A DNA stretch of 32,196 nt from Gordoniibacillus chartarius (GTDB lineage: Bacteria; Bacillota; Bacilli; Paenibacillales; NBRC-103111). Every line of letters starts with the position of its first letter. Position 1 is the first letter of the stretch. Made by a program: the position numbers and the translations under genes. The notes under the pieces are model-generated. The model had not been told where the DNA came from. It ran no database searches and worked only from the letters and a program-made list of their open reading frames with translations. Positions 15,104 through 22,924 of the stretch are shown piece by piece. The stretch covers positions 1 through 32,196 of the forward strand of contig NZ_JBHLWN010000078.1 in assembly GCF_042432825.1 (NCBI RefSeq). Reading direction: 5' to 3'.

Positions 15104-15242
15104 TCTCAAGTACCTCCTCTTGTAAAATAAATCTCAGCATGCTGCTCACAAGCGGAGGAATGACCGATACGTGCCCTTCGCCTGCGAAGAGCCTATGGGC
15201 GATCCTCAGCCCTTTCCCCTTGTAGGGCAGCAGCAGCCGGCC
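15081..15242 (-). pseudogene. C-terminal remnant of a siderophore-type esterase
   Basis: In the frame G-R-L-L-L-P-Y-K, 53 codons remain: a KGLRIAHRLFAGEGHVSV segment followed by IPPLVSSMLRFIL and a TAG at 15083-15081. The GEGH-S-V-x-P-x-L-V-S-x-x-L-R-F ending matches the catalytic-His tail of IroE/BesA/YbbA-type esterases that open ferric siderophores. Everything upstream of the tail is missing. Directly before it, in another frame, comes the end of a binding-protein lobe. The assignment rests on the short tail only. Confidence 0.55.
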
Positions 15243-15622
15243 AAGCTGTCGACCGCTGACTTCAGGAAGTGAATTTTGCTGTACGCCGTCCCGCCCTGAA
15301 CGAGCGGATCGGCCGCATTCTCGAATACCTTGCCGTTCTTGAACGCATTGACATTTTTCAAAATCGGGTTGCTCTTTAACGTATCGAGCGCTTTCGGCGT
15401 ATCTTTATTCTCGTCGGGCGAGAATTGCAGGAACACGTAGTCCGGATTCATGGCCGCGAACTTCTCGACCGATATTTCCTCCTGCGCCTTCGCCGCTTTT
15501 ACTTCGGCAGGAGCTTCGATCCCCAGATCGCCGTACAGCACCGGATTGAAGAATACCGAGTCCGGGTACACGTATAGCTTTCCGGTACGAACGCGCACCG
15601 CAACAACCTTCTTGCCCTTCTC
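15240..15622 (-). pseudogene. C-terminal lobe of a ferric-siderophore binding domain (fragment)
   Basis: About 127 codons recall the second lobe of FeuA/FhuD-type binding proteins: GKKVVAVRVRTGKLYVY, the PDSVFFNPVLYGDLGI segment, EISVEKFAAMNPDYVFL, and the closing NAFKNGKVFE...GGTAYSKIHFLKSAVDSLAG. The N-lobe and any signal peptide are missing. It could come from a free binding protein or from the C-terminal domain of a Btr-type AraC regulator, whose N-terminal part precedes it here. The frame changes on both sides, so no intact protein is made. Confidence 0.7.
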
Positions 15623-15920
15623 GGAACAGGCCGAATCGAAGCATGGCGACTTCGCATTCCCCGCTCCCGCCTCCCTCAAAGCCGAAGGTGCTGTCTTCCG
15701 GACATAGATAGACGGTATCCCGCCTCATCCGAATAGGAGCCGTATCCGTATCGCGAGTTAACGTTCCTTCTCCCCGAAGAAGCACGACCAGCGCCGCCGG
15801 CACGGTCAACTGCGGCTCGATGCGAAGCCGTCCTCCCTTCGATACGATTTCAATAGCCCATAGTCTGACGGACAACTGATCTAGAGTCATGTCTGCGGGC
15901 GTCGTTTCGTTAATCGGCAA
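15612..15920 (-). pseudogene. N-terminal half of a Btr-like AraC regulator (truncated)
   Basis: The frame begins at TTG 15920 (LPINETTPADMTLDQL) with AAGAGGTG nine bases upstream, and encodes about 100 residues of an AraC-type sensor barrel: VRLWAIEIVSKGGRLRIEP, AALVVLLRGEGTLT, RMRRDTVYLCPEDSTFGFEGGGSGECEVAMLRFGLF. Full-length relatives such as Bacillus Btr continue with an AraC DNA-binding domain and a FeuA-like domain; the DNA-binding part is gone here and the frame runs into unrelated sequence. A surviving Fur-like box directly upstream fits an iron-siderophore gene. It overlaps the next fragment because the break cannot be placed to the base. Confidence 0.65.
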
Positions 15921-15938
15921 GTGGCAGCACCTCTTAGT

Positions 15939-15957
15939 GATATTGATTCTCATTTTC
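15939..15957. promoter_or_regulatory. Fur-like box
   Basis: GATATTGATTCTCATTTTC matches the 19-bp consensus GATAATGATAATCATTATC at 15 positions. It lies just upstream of the truncated AraC-type gene, where an iron repressor would act. It is probably a relic of the former siderophore locus. Confidence 0.7.
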
Positions 15958-15974
15958 AATGAATAGTGTATCAA

Positions 15975-16517
15975 ATATTGTGTCAGTTGGGAATTACCTG
16001 CCGGGGCAAGGGAGTTGAACGCTGTCGTATGACCGGTACCTTGCGGGGTGATTCAAGGGAATCGGCTATTTTGAGGGGGCACGTTATTGAATTGAACCTG
16101 CAAAGATGACTGAAATGAACTCAAACGGGAGACGTTCTTCCTAGCTATGCGTTCCAGCCTGGCAGTCTTTTTAGTTACAATCTCCTCGACGATTGCTTAA
16201 GCGCCTGAGATTCCTGCATTTTCGCACACATGTCCCCGGTTGGCTTATCATTCCTGCACATTTACATGGATATTGGTGGAAGGTTCCTAACTGTAGATAA
16301 AATGGCCCGTCGATTTATGACATCAGGCGAAATCCGGTGCCCGCCGACCCGCAGAAAGATGCTTCACATAACTTCCCTGTACGGCAAAAAAGAGCAGCCG
16401 CAACAGCGAGTGCCCTGCCCTACACAATTACCGCTTGCTCAGCTATACATCGCGCCGACCCTGTCCAGATCCTTTGCTCCATCGGATTAGAAGCGTCCCC
16501 CCTGCCCGTTGTTATCA
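15975..16517. other. Gene-free region of about 540 bases
   Basis: No coding frame here has a recognisable domain or a good start. The plus-strand frame 16230-16490 lacks a ribosome binding site and family resemblance. Two copies of attcctgca (16210-16218 and 16250-16258) lie about 40 bases apart, and ttttgagggggcacgtta lies near 16073. These could be traces of dispersed intergenic repeats or of further lost siderophore genes, but I cannot prove either. Confidence 0.45.
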
Positions 16518-17177
16518 CTAGCTCGACGAACGATGAAGCGCACGAATGACCAGCTGAGGGTAGTAAATTCCTTTCCGTTCCGTGAAATGCAGGACCGCAG
16601 CTCCGGTATGTTCAAAAGTAAAACTGCCGACCGGAAAAGGCCTCACGCCAAGTAAAAAGCTTACCAGGATGCCCAGTGAACCTCCGTGTCCGAACACGAC
16701 AACGGATAGCTCCTTGGCATGCTCTTCGGGAACAAAGCCGCCCATCCGGCTATGGAGGCCAATCGCGCTCATATCCTTCAGAAAGGGGGGAATGATCCTG
16801 GCGCACATGTCATAATAACCCTCTCCCATTTCCGTCTTCCAGGTATCCTCGGCATAGGCATCGCCCGCTTGTCGCTGCATCTCCTCAAGCACCGTGCTTG
16901 GTACCTGTTCCAGCGCGCGGTTCGGCATCCATTCGTATAGATAAGGCAGTATCCGTATATCCGTTTCCCTCTCCGCCATGACGATTTCGGCGGTTTGCAA
17001 TGCCCTGCCGTAGGGGGACGAGAACGCATAGTCAAAGTTTTCGTTTCTTAACGCCTCCGCGGTGGCCTTTGCCTGCAGAATACCGTGCTCCTCCGACAAA
17101 CACCCTTTAACCGGCCTCTCCGGGCATATAAAAGGGTCTCCTGCCATATGTCCATGCCTTATCAATGTTAGTTTCAT
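16518..17177 (-). CDS. Histidine phosphatase-family protein
   Basis: A 219-residue phosphoglycerate-mutase-like phosphatase. The phosphohistidine motif LIRHGH is at residues 5-10, a SSPYGRALQTAEIV motif follows near 53-66, an acid residue lies in LYEWMPNR, and the second catalytic His is in VVVFGHGGSLG near 165. The substrate is not predictable; relatives include sugar-phosphate and nucleotide phosphatases. A GGAAGGAGAG site precedes the ATG at 17177. It lies downstream of the solute-binding gene on the same strand, but a strong terminator (17211-17254) separates them, so it is mostly its own unit or is reached by read-through. Confidence 0.9.
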   Translation of the reverse strand: MKLTLIRHGHMAGDPFICPERPVKGCLSEEHGILQAKATAEALRNENFDYAFSSPYGRALQTAEIVMAERETDIRILPYLYEWMPNRALEQVPSTVLEEMQRQAGDAYAEDTWKTEMGEGYYDMCARIIPPFLKDMSAIGLHSRMGGFVPEEHAKELSVVVFGHGGSLGILVSFLLGVRPFPVGSFTFEHTGAAVLHFTERKGIYYPQLVIRALHRSSS

Positions 17178-17210
17178 CGTTCTCTCCTTCCGATCACTGG
17201 GACGATTGCT

Positions 17211-17254
17211 TTAATAAAGGCAATGGGTGGAAGCCTATGTCTCCACCCATTGCC
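17211..17254 (-). terminator. Terminator after the solute-binding protein gene
   Basis: A perfect 13-bp stem, GGCAATGGGTGGA with TCCACCCATTGCC, a 10-base loop, and TTTATT on the minus strand. It ends the permease-permease-binding protein operon 29 bases after the last stop. Confidence 0.85.
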
Positions 17255-17282
17255 GTTTCTCCATCCATTCGCGACATGAACA

Positions 17283-18956
17283 TTATGGCTTACCCGCTAA
17301 TCGATTCTCGTACAGCTTATGCATCTTCGTCATATATGCCTCGACTTGAACGGCGCCGGCGGCATCAAGATTGTTCACGAATTTCTCGAACTCCGCCAAG
17401 CATTCTGCCTCCGATTTAGCCAGAATGACGGAGAATGCGTTCTCGTATAGCCTCTTATCGACAGCCTGCTGTTTATTCAAGGTATCCGTATCCGCTCCAA
17501 CCATCAGATCCCCCAACGTAGTAGCGTCGTACCAATAAGGGCTTAAGGCCTTATCTCTTTGCTGCGCCCTCGTATCGTTCGTCGCAATCGGGTCATCCTT
17601 TAAGATCCAATACGTCCCCCAGCTGGTTTTGCCAAGGTCGGAGCCCACAAGTCTGGCGTAATGACCCATACCCGTTTCTTTCTCGATATTCACTTGCTTT
17701 TCCCCTGCAATCCATCGATCAAGGTAGGACTTCTTCAGAGTCGGCTTCCCGCCGGCCATGTCCCACTGAATCCCTTCCGGTCCGTTCATGGCCAGGAGAT
17801 TCCCTTCTTCGGTAGTCAAGTAGTTAAGCAGCTTCATGGCAGCTTCCGGATTTTTGCATTTGTCCGTAATAATAATTGCCCCCGTGCCCTTCTTGCTGAC
17901 GGAGAATACGGCAGGTTTATCGCCGGAAGGAAACTTGAATACCGCATTCTGGAAATACATGTTTTCCGCATTGGGCAGCTTGGCGTCGGTATAAGTTTTC
18001 AAGACGTCATACGTTTGGTTCCATCCGCCGATGTGAGCCGCAACTCTTGCCGGGTAGAGCTTGGACTTCTGCCATGTCGCATAGTCCTGTGTAAAGGCTT
18101 CGGGATCGATGAGTCCTTCGCGGTATAACTTATTGTAGAACTGCAGCACTTCCTGCGCCCAAGGCGCCTTCGGCCAATATTGGACGGAACCGTCCTTCCC
18201 GATATAGAGCTTCGAATCAGCCGGCGAGCCTGCCATGGCGATCATGCCAAAGTATGGCGACCCCCAGTTGCGGTTAAAGCCGCTCAGCGGATACATGGTT
18301 TGTCCGTCATGCGTCTTCGGATAGTTCTCCTTAACCCGCTTCAAATAGTTATAGACGTCGTCTGAGGTTTCCAGCTTTGGAGAACCCAACGCTTCGTAAA
18401 TGTCCTTCCTCACCTGTAAGCTGTACCCGTATCCGGGAGGCGCTGCCCCTTCCGGCAAGTAGGAGTTGGTCAGGTGATAGATTTTACCATCGCTTTGCTT
18501 GAGCAGGTTAAGCGCCGAGCCGTATTTCTTTTTCAGATCCTGCCCGTGCTGATCGATCAAATCATTGAGCGGAATGGCGATTTTATCGGCTATGACGCGA
18601 GCGGGATCGGATAGCATAATGAGATCCGGGTAATCGCCGCTAGCCAGCGTCACATTCAATTTATCCTTGCCCACCCCTGAATAGACATCCCACTTTAGCT
18701 TGATGTTCAGCTTCTCCTCCAATGCTTTCGCGACGGGGTTATTGTCCCAGAACGGATCGCCTGTAGGGAAACTGGGTGTGCCTCCGGCTGAATTCACGAT
18801 CGATAATACGATCGGTTCTTCTTTCGTAGCGCCCTCCTGATTACGGGCTGCCGGTTCGGCGCCTTCGGTGGCCAAGTTATTGCTGCATGCGCCAAGCACC
18901 ATGAAGGAGATCACCGCGGCTGCAACGGGCTTCACGAATCTTTGATACCGTTTCAT
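17283..18956 (-). CDS. Lipoprotein solute-binding protein of a carbohydrate ABC importer (LipO-type)
   Basis: A 557-residue extracellular lipoprotein. The N-terminus MKRYQRFVKPVAAAVISFMVLGACSNN has a basic start, a hydrophobic core and the lipobox LGAC. The mature part is a family-1 binding protein of the large Paenibacillus type (VNSAGGTPSFPTGDPFWDNN; ADKIAIPLNDLIDQHG; NLLKQSDGKIYHL; LLNYLTTEEGNLLAMNGPEGIQW). This class, with YtcP/LplB permeases, generally imports oligosaccharides or uronic-acid-containing glycans and borrows a shared ATPase (MsmX-like), which is absent here. The start ATG 18956 gives the standard signal; longer upstream codons have no ribosome site. It is the last gene of lplB-ytcP-lipO and ends in a terminator. 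Confidence 0.95.
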   Translation of the reverse strand: MKRYQRFVKPVAAAVISFMVLGACSNNLATEGAEPAARNQEGATKEEPIVLSIVNSAGGTPSFPTGDPFWDNNPVAKALEEKLNIKLKWDVYSGVGKDKLNVTLASGDYPDLIMLSDPARVIADKIAIPLNDLIDQHGQDLKKKYGSALNLLKQSDGKIYHLTNSYLPEGAAPPGYGYSLQVRKDIYEALGSPKLETSDDVYNYLKRVKENYPKTHDGQTMYPLSGFNRNWGSPYFGMIAMAGSPADSKLYIGKDGSVQYWPKAPWAQEVLQFYNKLYREGLIDPEAFTQDYATWQKSKLYPARVAAHIGGWNQTYDVLKTYTDAKLPNAENMYFQNAVFKFPSGDKPAVFSVSKKGTGAIIITDKCKNPEAAMKLLNYLTTEEGNLLAMNGPEGIQWDMAGGKPTLKKSYLDRWIAGEKQVNIEKETGMGHYARLVGSDLGKTSWGTYWILKDDPIATNDTRAQQRDKALSPYWYDATTLGDLMVGADTDTLNKQQAVDKRLYENAFSVILAKSEAECLAEFEKFVNNLDAAGAVQVEAYMTKMHKLYENRLAGKP

Positions 18957-19025
18957 TCTTTCGTCCCTACCTTCTCGTGTTTTATGAAAAGCTTCTGCTG
19001 CGCGATACCGCATACCCGAAGCCAT

Positions 19026-19913
19026 TCATCCCTTCACAGCGCCTACCGTGAGTCCGTCCACAAAATAACGCTGCAAAAACGGATAGATCATCACAATGGG
19101 GACCGTCGTAATGGTGATGGTCGCCATCTTGATCACTTCAGGCGTCAGAATGGTTCCGGACTGCTCCAGCCTGGCCGCTTGGGCAGGGTCCATCGACTGT
19201 ATTTGGGTCTCCATCAGTATTTTGACAAGCACCCCTTGAAGGGTTGCCAGATCGCTTGATCCCGACGTAAACATATAGGTATCGAACCAGGTCGTCCACT
19301 GCTGAACGCCGATCATTAATGCGATAGTTGCCAATACGGGCTTCGACATGGGAAGAATAATGCTTCGCAGCGTTCTTAATTCGGACGCCCCGTCGATTCT
19401 TGCCGATTCGGCAAGCGATGCGGGAAGCTCCTCGAAGAACTGTCTCATGACCATCACATTCCAAATATGGATTGCACCGGGCACAATATAGACCAGAAAA
19501 TTGTTATACAAGTGCAGACTTTTGAAGAGCATGAATTCCGGGATCAAGCCCCCAGAGAAATACATGGTGAAGATAAAGAAAAACAGGATGCCTCTTCTAA
19601 ATATCAGCTCGCGATTGGATAGCAGATAAGCAAGAATCGCCGAGCAAACGAGTCCAAGAATTGTCCCCAGTACAGTCCTGGCTATGCTGATATAGGTGGC
19701 ATGCATCAAGCTGCTTTCATTAAAGATGGCCACATAGGCTTCGATGGAAAATTTGCGGGGCCAGAAATAAATGCCTCCTCTCATCGCATCCCTTGCATCA
19801 TTTAAGGACGTTACAAAGATGTTCCAGAAAGGAAAGGCGGCGCAAAATCCAATACCCAACAGAAAAACATGATTGAATACATGAAATACTTGTTCCCCCA
19901 TTGTTCGTCTCAT
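19026..19913 (-). CDS. Carbohydrate ABC transporter permease, YtcP-type
   Basis: A 295-residue inner-membrane permease with six segments (about 12-33, 75-97, 107-130, 140-160, 195-213, 262-282). The conserved cytoplasmic EAA loop is ELPASLAESARIDGASELRTLRSIILPMSKPVLA. The ending FLQRYFVDGLTVGAVKG is diagnostic of the MalG-like YtcP group, as is the SLNDARDAMRGGIYFWPRKFSIEAY segment. It pairs with the LplB-type permease 36 bases upstream to form the membrane channel. A GGGGGACG sequence precedes the ATG at 19913. Confidence 0.95.
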   Translation of the reverse strand: MRRTMGEQVFHVFNHVFLLGIGFCAAFPFWNIFVTSLNDARDAMRGGIYFWPRKFSIEAYVAIFNESSLMHATYISIARTVLGTILGLVCSAILAYLLSNRELIFRRGILFFFIFTMYFSGGLIPEFMLFKSLHLYNNFLVYIVPGAIHIWNVMVMRQFFEELPASLAESARIDGASELRTLRSIILPMSKPVLATIALMIGVQQWTTWFDTYMFTSGSSDLATLQGVLVKILMETQIQSMDPAQAARLEQSGTILTPEVIKMATITITTVPIVMIYPFLQRYFVDGLTVGAVKG

Positions 19914-19949
19914 TTAACGTCCCCCATTGCGACCTCTAGACCGATCCGT

Positions 19950-20882
19950 CTAGAATATCCCCATCTTCAGGAATTTTCTGCATGCGTAATTACAAAGGAA
20001 GAGCAAGGCGAGTCCGACTACGCTCTTGAACAAACCCACAGCCGCTCCATAGGAGTACGCCGCCTGCTGCAGGCCGTATTTCAGAACGTACGTGTCCAGC
20101 ACCTCGGCATGCGGCATATTCATCGGATTTTGAAGAAACAGCTGCTGGTCTAATCCGGCATTCAAGATGTATCCAACGCCAAAGGTAAATAGCAGGATGA
20201 TGGTAGGAAGAATAGATGGCAGTGTAACATGTAGAATCTGTTTCAGCCTGCTTGCTCCGTCGATCATAGCCGACTCATACAGCTGTTTATCAATCGAGGT
20301 TATGGCGGCGATATAAATAATCGAATTCCATCCTACGTTCTTCCACACGTTGAGGCCGGTAACCAATGGCCAGAAGTGATCCACCTCCCCCAGAAAGTTT
20401 ATTGGTTTATCAATCATCTTCATATGAAGCAAGAACGAATTGACCGGCGCAAGCTCGTCGATAGAGAAAATCGTCATCGCCATCCCTGCTACTACGACCC
20501 ATGAAATAAAGTGGGGTAAATAGGAGACGGTCTGGATCCATTTCTTAAAGATGACGTTCCTAACTTCGCATATCAGGATCGCAAATAATATGGCCGCAAC
20601 TGTGGAAAATACGAGATTCAAGGAACTGATCACGAGCGTGTTGCGCATGACCAGGGAAAAATCGGGACTGTTGAAGAAGGCATTGAAATAAGTGAAGCCA
20701 ATCCACTTTCCGCCGAATGGCGTCCGATAGGAGAATTCCCGGAAAGCCAGCAGCGAGCCGTACATGGGGATGTATTTAAAAATCAGGATGAAGAGAAGAA
20801 ACGGGGCCAGCAGAAGGAGATGAACTTTCTGCCTCTTGATTTTCTTTAGCATGCCATGGCTTCGATAGCCGGATACACTCAC
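19950..20882 (-). CDS. Carbohydrate ABC transporter permease, LplB-type
   Basis: A 310-residue permease of the MalF/LplB type with six membrane segments, the first in LLLLAPFLLFILIFKYIPMYG. The EAA loop is DKQLYESAMIDGASRLKQILHVTLPSILPTIILL, and the end YACRKFLKMGIF is like the family's ...LF. The reading frame is open to an ATG at 20924, but that codon coincides with the predicted transcription start. GTG at 20882 follows GAGAGG by six bases and is preferred. A 9-residue leader (20908-20879) with a full AGGAGG ends on the GTG as GTGA, so translation may be coupled. First gene of the importer operon. Confidence 0.85.
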   Translation of the reverse strand: MSVSGYRSHGMLKKIKRQKVHLLLLAPFLLFILIFKYIPMYGSLLAFREFSYRTPFGGKWIGFTYFNAFFNSPDFSLVMRNTLVISSLNLVFSTVAAILFAILICEVRNVIFKKWIQTVSYLPHFISWVVVAGMAMTIFSIDELAPVNSFLLHMKMIDKPINFLGEVDHFWPLVTGLNVWKNVGWNSIIYIAAITSIDKQLYESAMIDGASRLKQILHVTLPSILPTIILLFTFGVGYILNAGLDQQLFLQNPMNMPHAEVLDTYVLKYGLQQAAYSYGAAVGLFKSVVGLALLFLCNYACRKFLKMGIF

Positions 20883-20908
20883 CTGATTCCTCTCCTTTTC
20901 CTCATCAT
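20879..20908 (-). CDS. Possible 9-residue leader peptide overlapping the lplB-type start
   Basis: MMRKRRGIR then TGA. AGGAGG lies three and six bases before the two ATGs, and the TGA overlaps the GTG start of the permease gene (GTGA). The peptide is very basic with several rare-type arginine codons (AGG, AGA). It may raise translation of the permease by coupling, or be an accident of a purine-rich start region; nothing shows it is made. Confidence 0.35.
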   Translation of the reverse strand: MMRKRRGIR

Positions 20909-20930
20909 GTTCCTCCTGTCTCATAGTTTA

Positions 20931-20959
20931 ATTATGCCGGGTCCAGCCAGTCGCTTCAA
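20931..20959 (-). promoter_or_regulatory. Promoter of the sugar ABC operon with -35 palindrome
   Basis: Minus strand: TTGAAG at 20959-20954, 17-base spacer, CATAAT at 20936-20931. The -35 box lies in a perfect 12-bp palindrome, CTTCAATTGAAG (20954-20965), a candidate site for the neighbouring YesN-type response regulator. The rest of the 20960-21087 gap shows no other clear feature. Confidence 0.6.
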
Positions 20960-21087
20960 TTGAAGTATCCATCGACGGATTCCGTTAATCGTTTTTTTTC
21001 AAATTGTAAAAACCGATAGATTCGAACATTTTCAATAGAAACCAACTTCGATGCTAATAGCGGCAACAAAACTATCTCGCTTTCCAT

Positions 21088-21110
21088 AAAAAAAGCCGGG
21101 CATCCCCGGA
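21088..21110 (-). terminator. Terminator of the two-component operon
   Basis: Minus strand: CCGGG-GATG-CCCGG hairpin followed by C and seven T, ten bases past the stop of the kinase gene. The stem is short but all G-C. Confidence 0.75.
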
Positions 21111-21120
21111 GTGTTCGCAT

Positions 21121-22887
21121 TTAACGCGTCACCGCATCCGATTCCCTGTGTTGTTCAGCGGAAACCGACAGCTCTACGATCGTTCCCGGGTTACCCCGGT
21201 ACACTCGAATACCGGCATTGCGATCGAATAGTTTTAGGCGCGCGAACGTGTTGGTGACGCCGTAACCTACTTTGTAGGCAGACGTCTCCCCTTTGTTCAA
21301 ACTCTCTATGTAGGCGATAACCTCTTCCTTTATCCCCATGCCGTCATCCTCGATGGTCATTACGAAGCGGTCTCCCTGCTTGCGAATATCCACCGTGATG
21401 TGCAGCATTCTTCCATGGACTCTTCCATGAATGATGCTGTTCTCGACAAACGGCTGCAAGGTCATTTTACTGATCTGCAAACTCTTGCAAGCCCGATCTA
21501 CACGAACCGTCAGCTTGATTGGATCGCTGAGACAACAATTTTGCAGCGCGACATAATGTTCGATCAGCTGAATTTCGGAATGGATGGTGATAAGGTCCCT
21601 TCCTTTGCTGAGCGCGATTTTGTAGAAATCGCTTAACAGGTCGATGATTTGCACGATGTTCGTTTCGCTTTTTCGGAAAGCCATCCATCTTACGGCGGAA
21701 AGCAAGTTATAGAGGAAATGAGGATTCATCTGCATCTGTAAATATTTAATTTCGCTTTCAACCTTTTGGCGCTCTGTTCTTGCGACTTCTTCGGTAAGTC
21801 CGTCAATCCTCCTCGCCATGCGGCATAAAGTTCGATCCAGCGCCGCGATTTCGCGAATGCTGGTAGGATCCGGCGACAGATGAATATTTCCATTTTCGAT
21901 TGCTTTCATTTTATTCGCGAGCTTTTCGATGATCTGGGCAAATCGCGTGGAAAACCATACCGCCAATGCCACGCCGATTAGCACAAAGAAGCATGTGCAT
22001 ATCAAGACATACTTCGCAATGGACCGCTTTTCTCTCCCCAACTCGTAGGCGTCATACAGGATAACGACCGATATAGCTTCGTTGACTTTCCCGGAATACG
22101 AATAGTAGGCGGTTTGGCTCTGCTCTAGCTTGGCAAAGCCCCGATTCCTATGAACGCTTTGCCCCACATCGTCCAGCGTTTCCTTCCCGATCCGAAAGTC
22201 CGGATTGGAGCTAAAAATAATATTGCCTTCACTCATTAAGTACAGCAGATATTTGGCGTTCTTATCGCCTTTATACAAACTGCTCAATCGATCTTGATTC
22301 ATTTCGACGGCTAATATTCCGCCCGGCAGGTTAACATTGAGGTACTTCAGCAAGAGGATTTTGACTCCTCCACCTTCCTCCTCATAGGCTACCCAAACCT
22401 CTTTCCCGTGCGCTTCGATCGCCTTTTGCATCAGATCCTGCCGCTTAAAGCTCTCGATGCTTCGGATGTTTTTACCGTCCGTAATAAGCTCAGGGTCCAT
22501 TTTATAAATGGTGATGCTCTTGATATCATTGTTTGTCGCGACGTAATTTTCAAAACTATTGTTTATGAGCATAAACTGGTGGAATAGCGTGTAATTGACA
22601 TTGCCGGAGTAAGCGCCGAGAAATAGATTGGCTACCGTACTATCGGAGTAGATATTTCGGGCCGTCAACTCGCAATTTTTCATGATGTTCTCGACGCCAT
22701 TGAGCGCTTGGGACGTGGCGTAATGCATAAACTCCTCGTTCTGGCTGTTAAGCGTTTGGTTTAATCTTTCATATAAGATGGAGCTGATGGTAGCGGAACA
22801 TACAAGCACCGTAAGGATATTGAAGGCAAGTATGATGTGAAAAAATTTGTAGCCGTTATTTGTTGCACGGATCGATTGTCCACCCAT
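21121..22887 (-). CDS. Sensor histidine kinase, YesM-type
   Basis: A 588-residue membrane kinase. A first membrane helix (about 14-38), an extracellular dCache-like sensor of some 250 residues, a second helix near 288-310 (YVLICTCFFVLIGVALAVWF), a HAMP linker (KMKAIENGNIHLS), then the His_kinase domain with QMQMNPHFLYNLLS (phosphoacceptor His390) and the ATP-binding block LQPFVENSIIHGR, EDDGMGI and GYGVTNTFARL. This LytS/YesM class senses extracellular carbohydrates in related systems. It lies 37 bases downstream of the response-regulator gene; the ATG at 22887 is preceded by a GCGAGG site. The ABC importer downstream is the natural target. Confidence 0.95.
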   Translation of the reverse strand: MGGQSIRATNNGYKFFHIILAFNILTVLVCSATISSILYERLNQTLNSQNEEFMHYATSQALNGVENIMKNCELTARNIYSDSTVANLFLGAYSGNVNYTLFHQFMLINNSFENYVATNNDIKSITIYKMDPELITDGKNIRSIESFKRQDLMQKAIEAHGKEVWVAYEEEGGGVKILLLKYLNVNLPGGILAVEMNQDRLSSLYKGDKNAKYLLYLMSEGNIIFSSNPDFRIGKETLDDVGQSVHRNRGFAKLEQSQTAYYSYSGKVNEAISVVILYDAYELGREKRSIAKYVLICTCFFVLIGVALAVWFSTRFAQIIEKLANKMKAIENGNIHLSPDPTSIREIAALDRTLCRMARRIDGLTEEVARTERQKVESEIKYLQMQMNPHFLYNLLSAVRWMAFRKSETNIVQIIDLLSDFYKIALSKGRDLITIHSEIQLIEHYVALQNCCLSDPIKLTVRVDRACKSLQISKMTLQPFVENSIIHGRVHGRMLHITVDIRKQGDRFVMTIEDDGMGIKEEVIAYIESLNKGETSAYKVGYGVTNTFARLKLFDRNAGIRVYRGNPGTIVELSVSAEQHRESDAVTR

Positions 22888-22924
22888 GACCTCGCACGCT
22901 CCATCAGCATTTGCCTGTTTAATT

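Noticed and set aside
16230..16549. Overlapping short plus-strand frames downstream of the siderophore remnants
   Set aside because: No start signal, no recognisable motifs, and composition typical of non-coding DNA.
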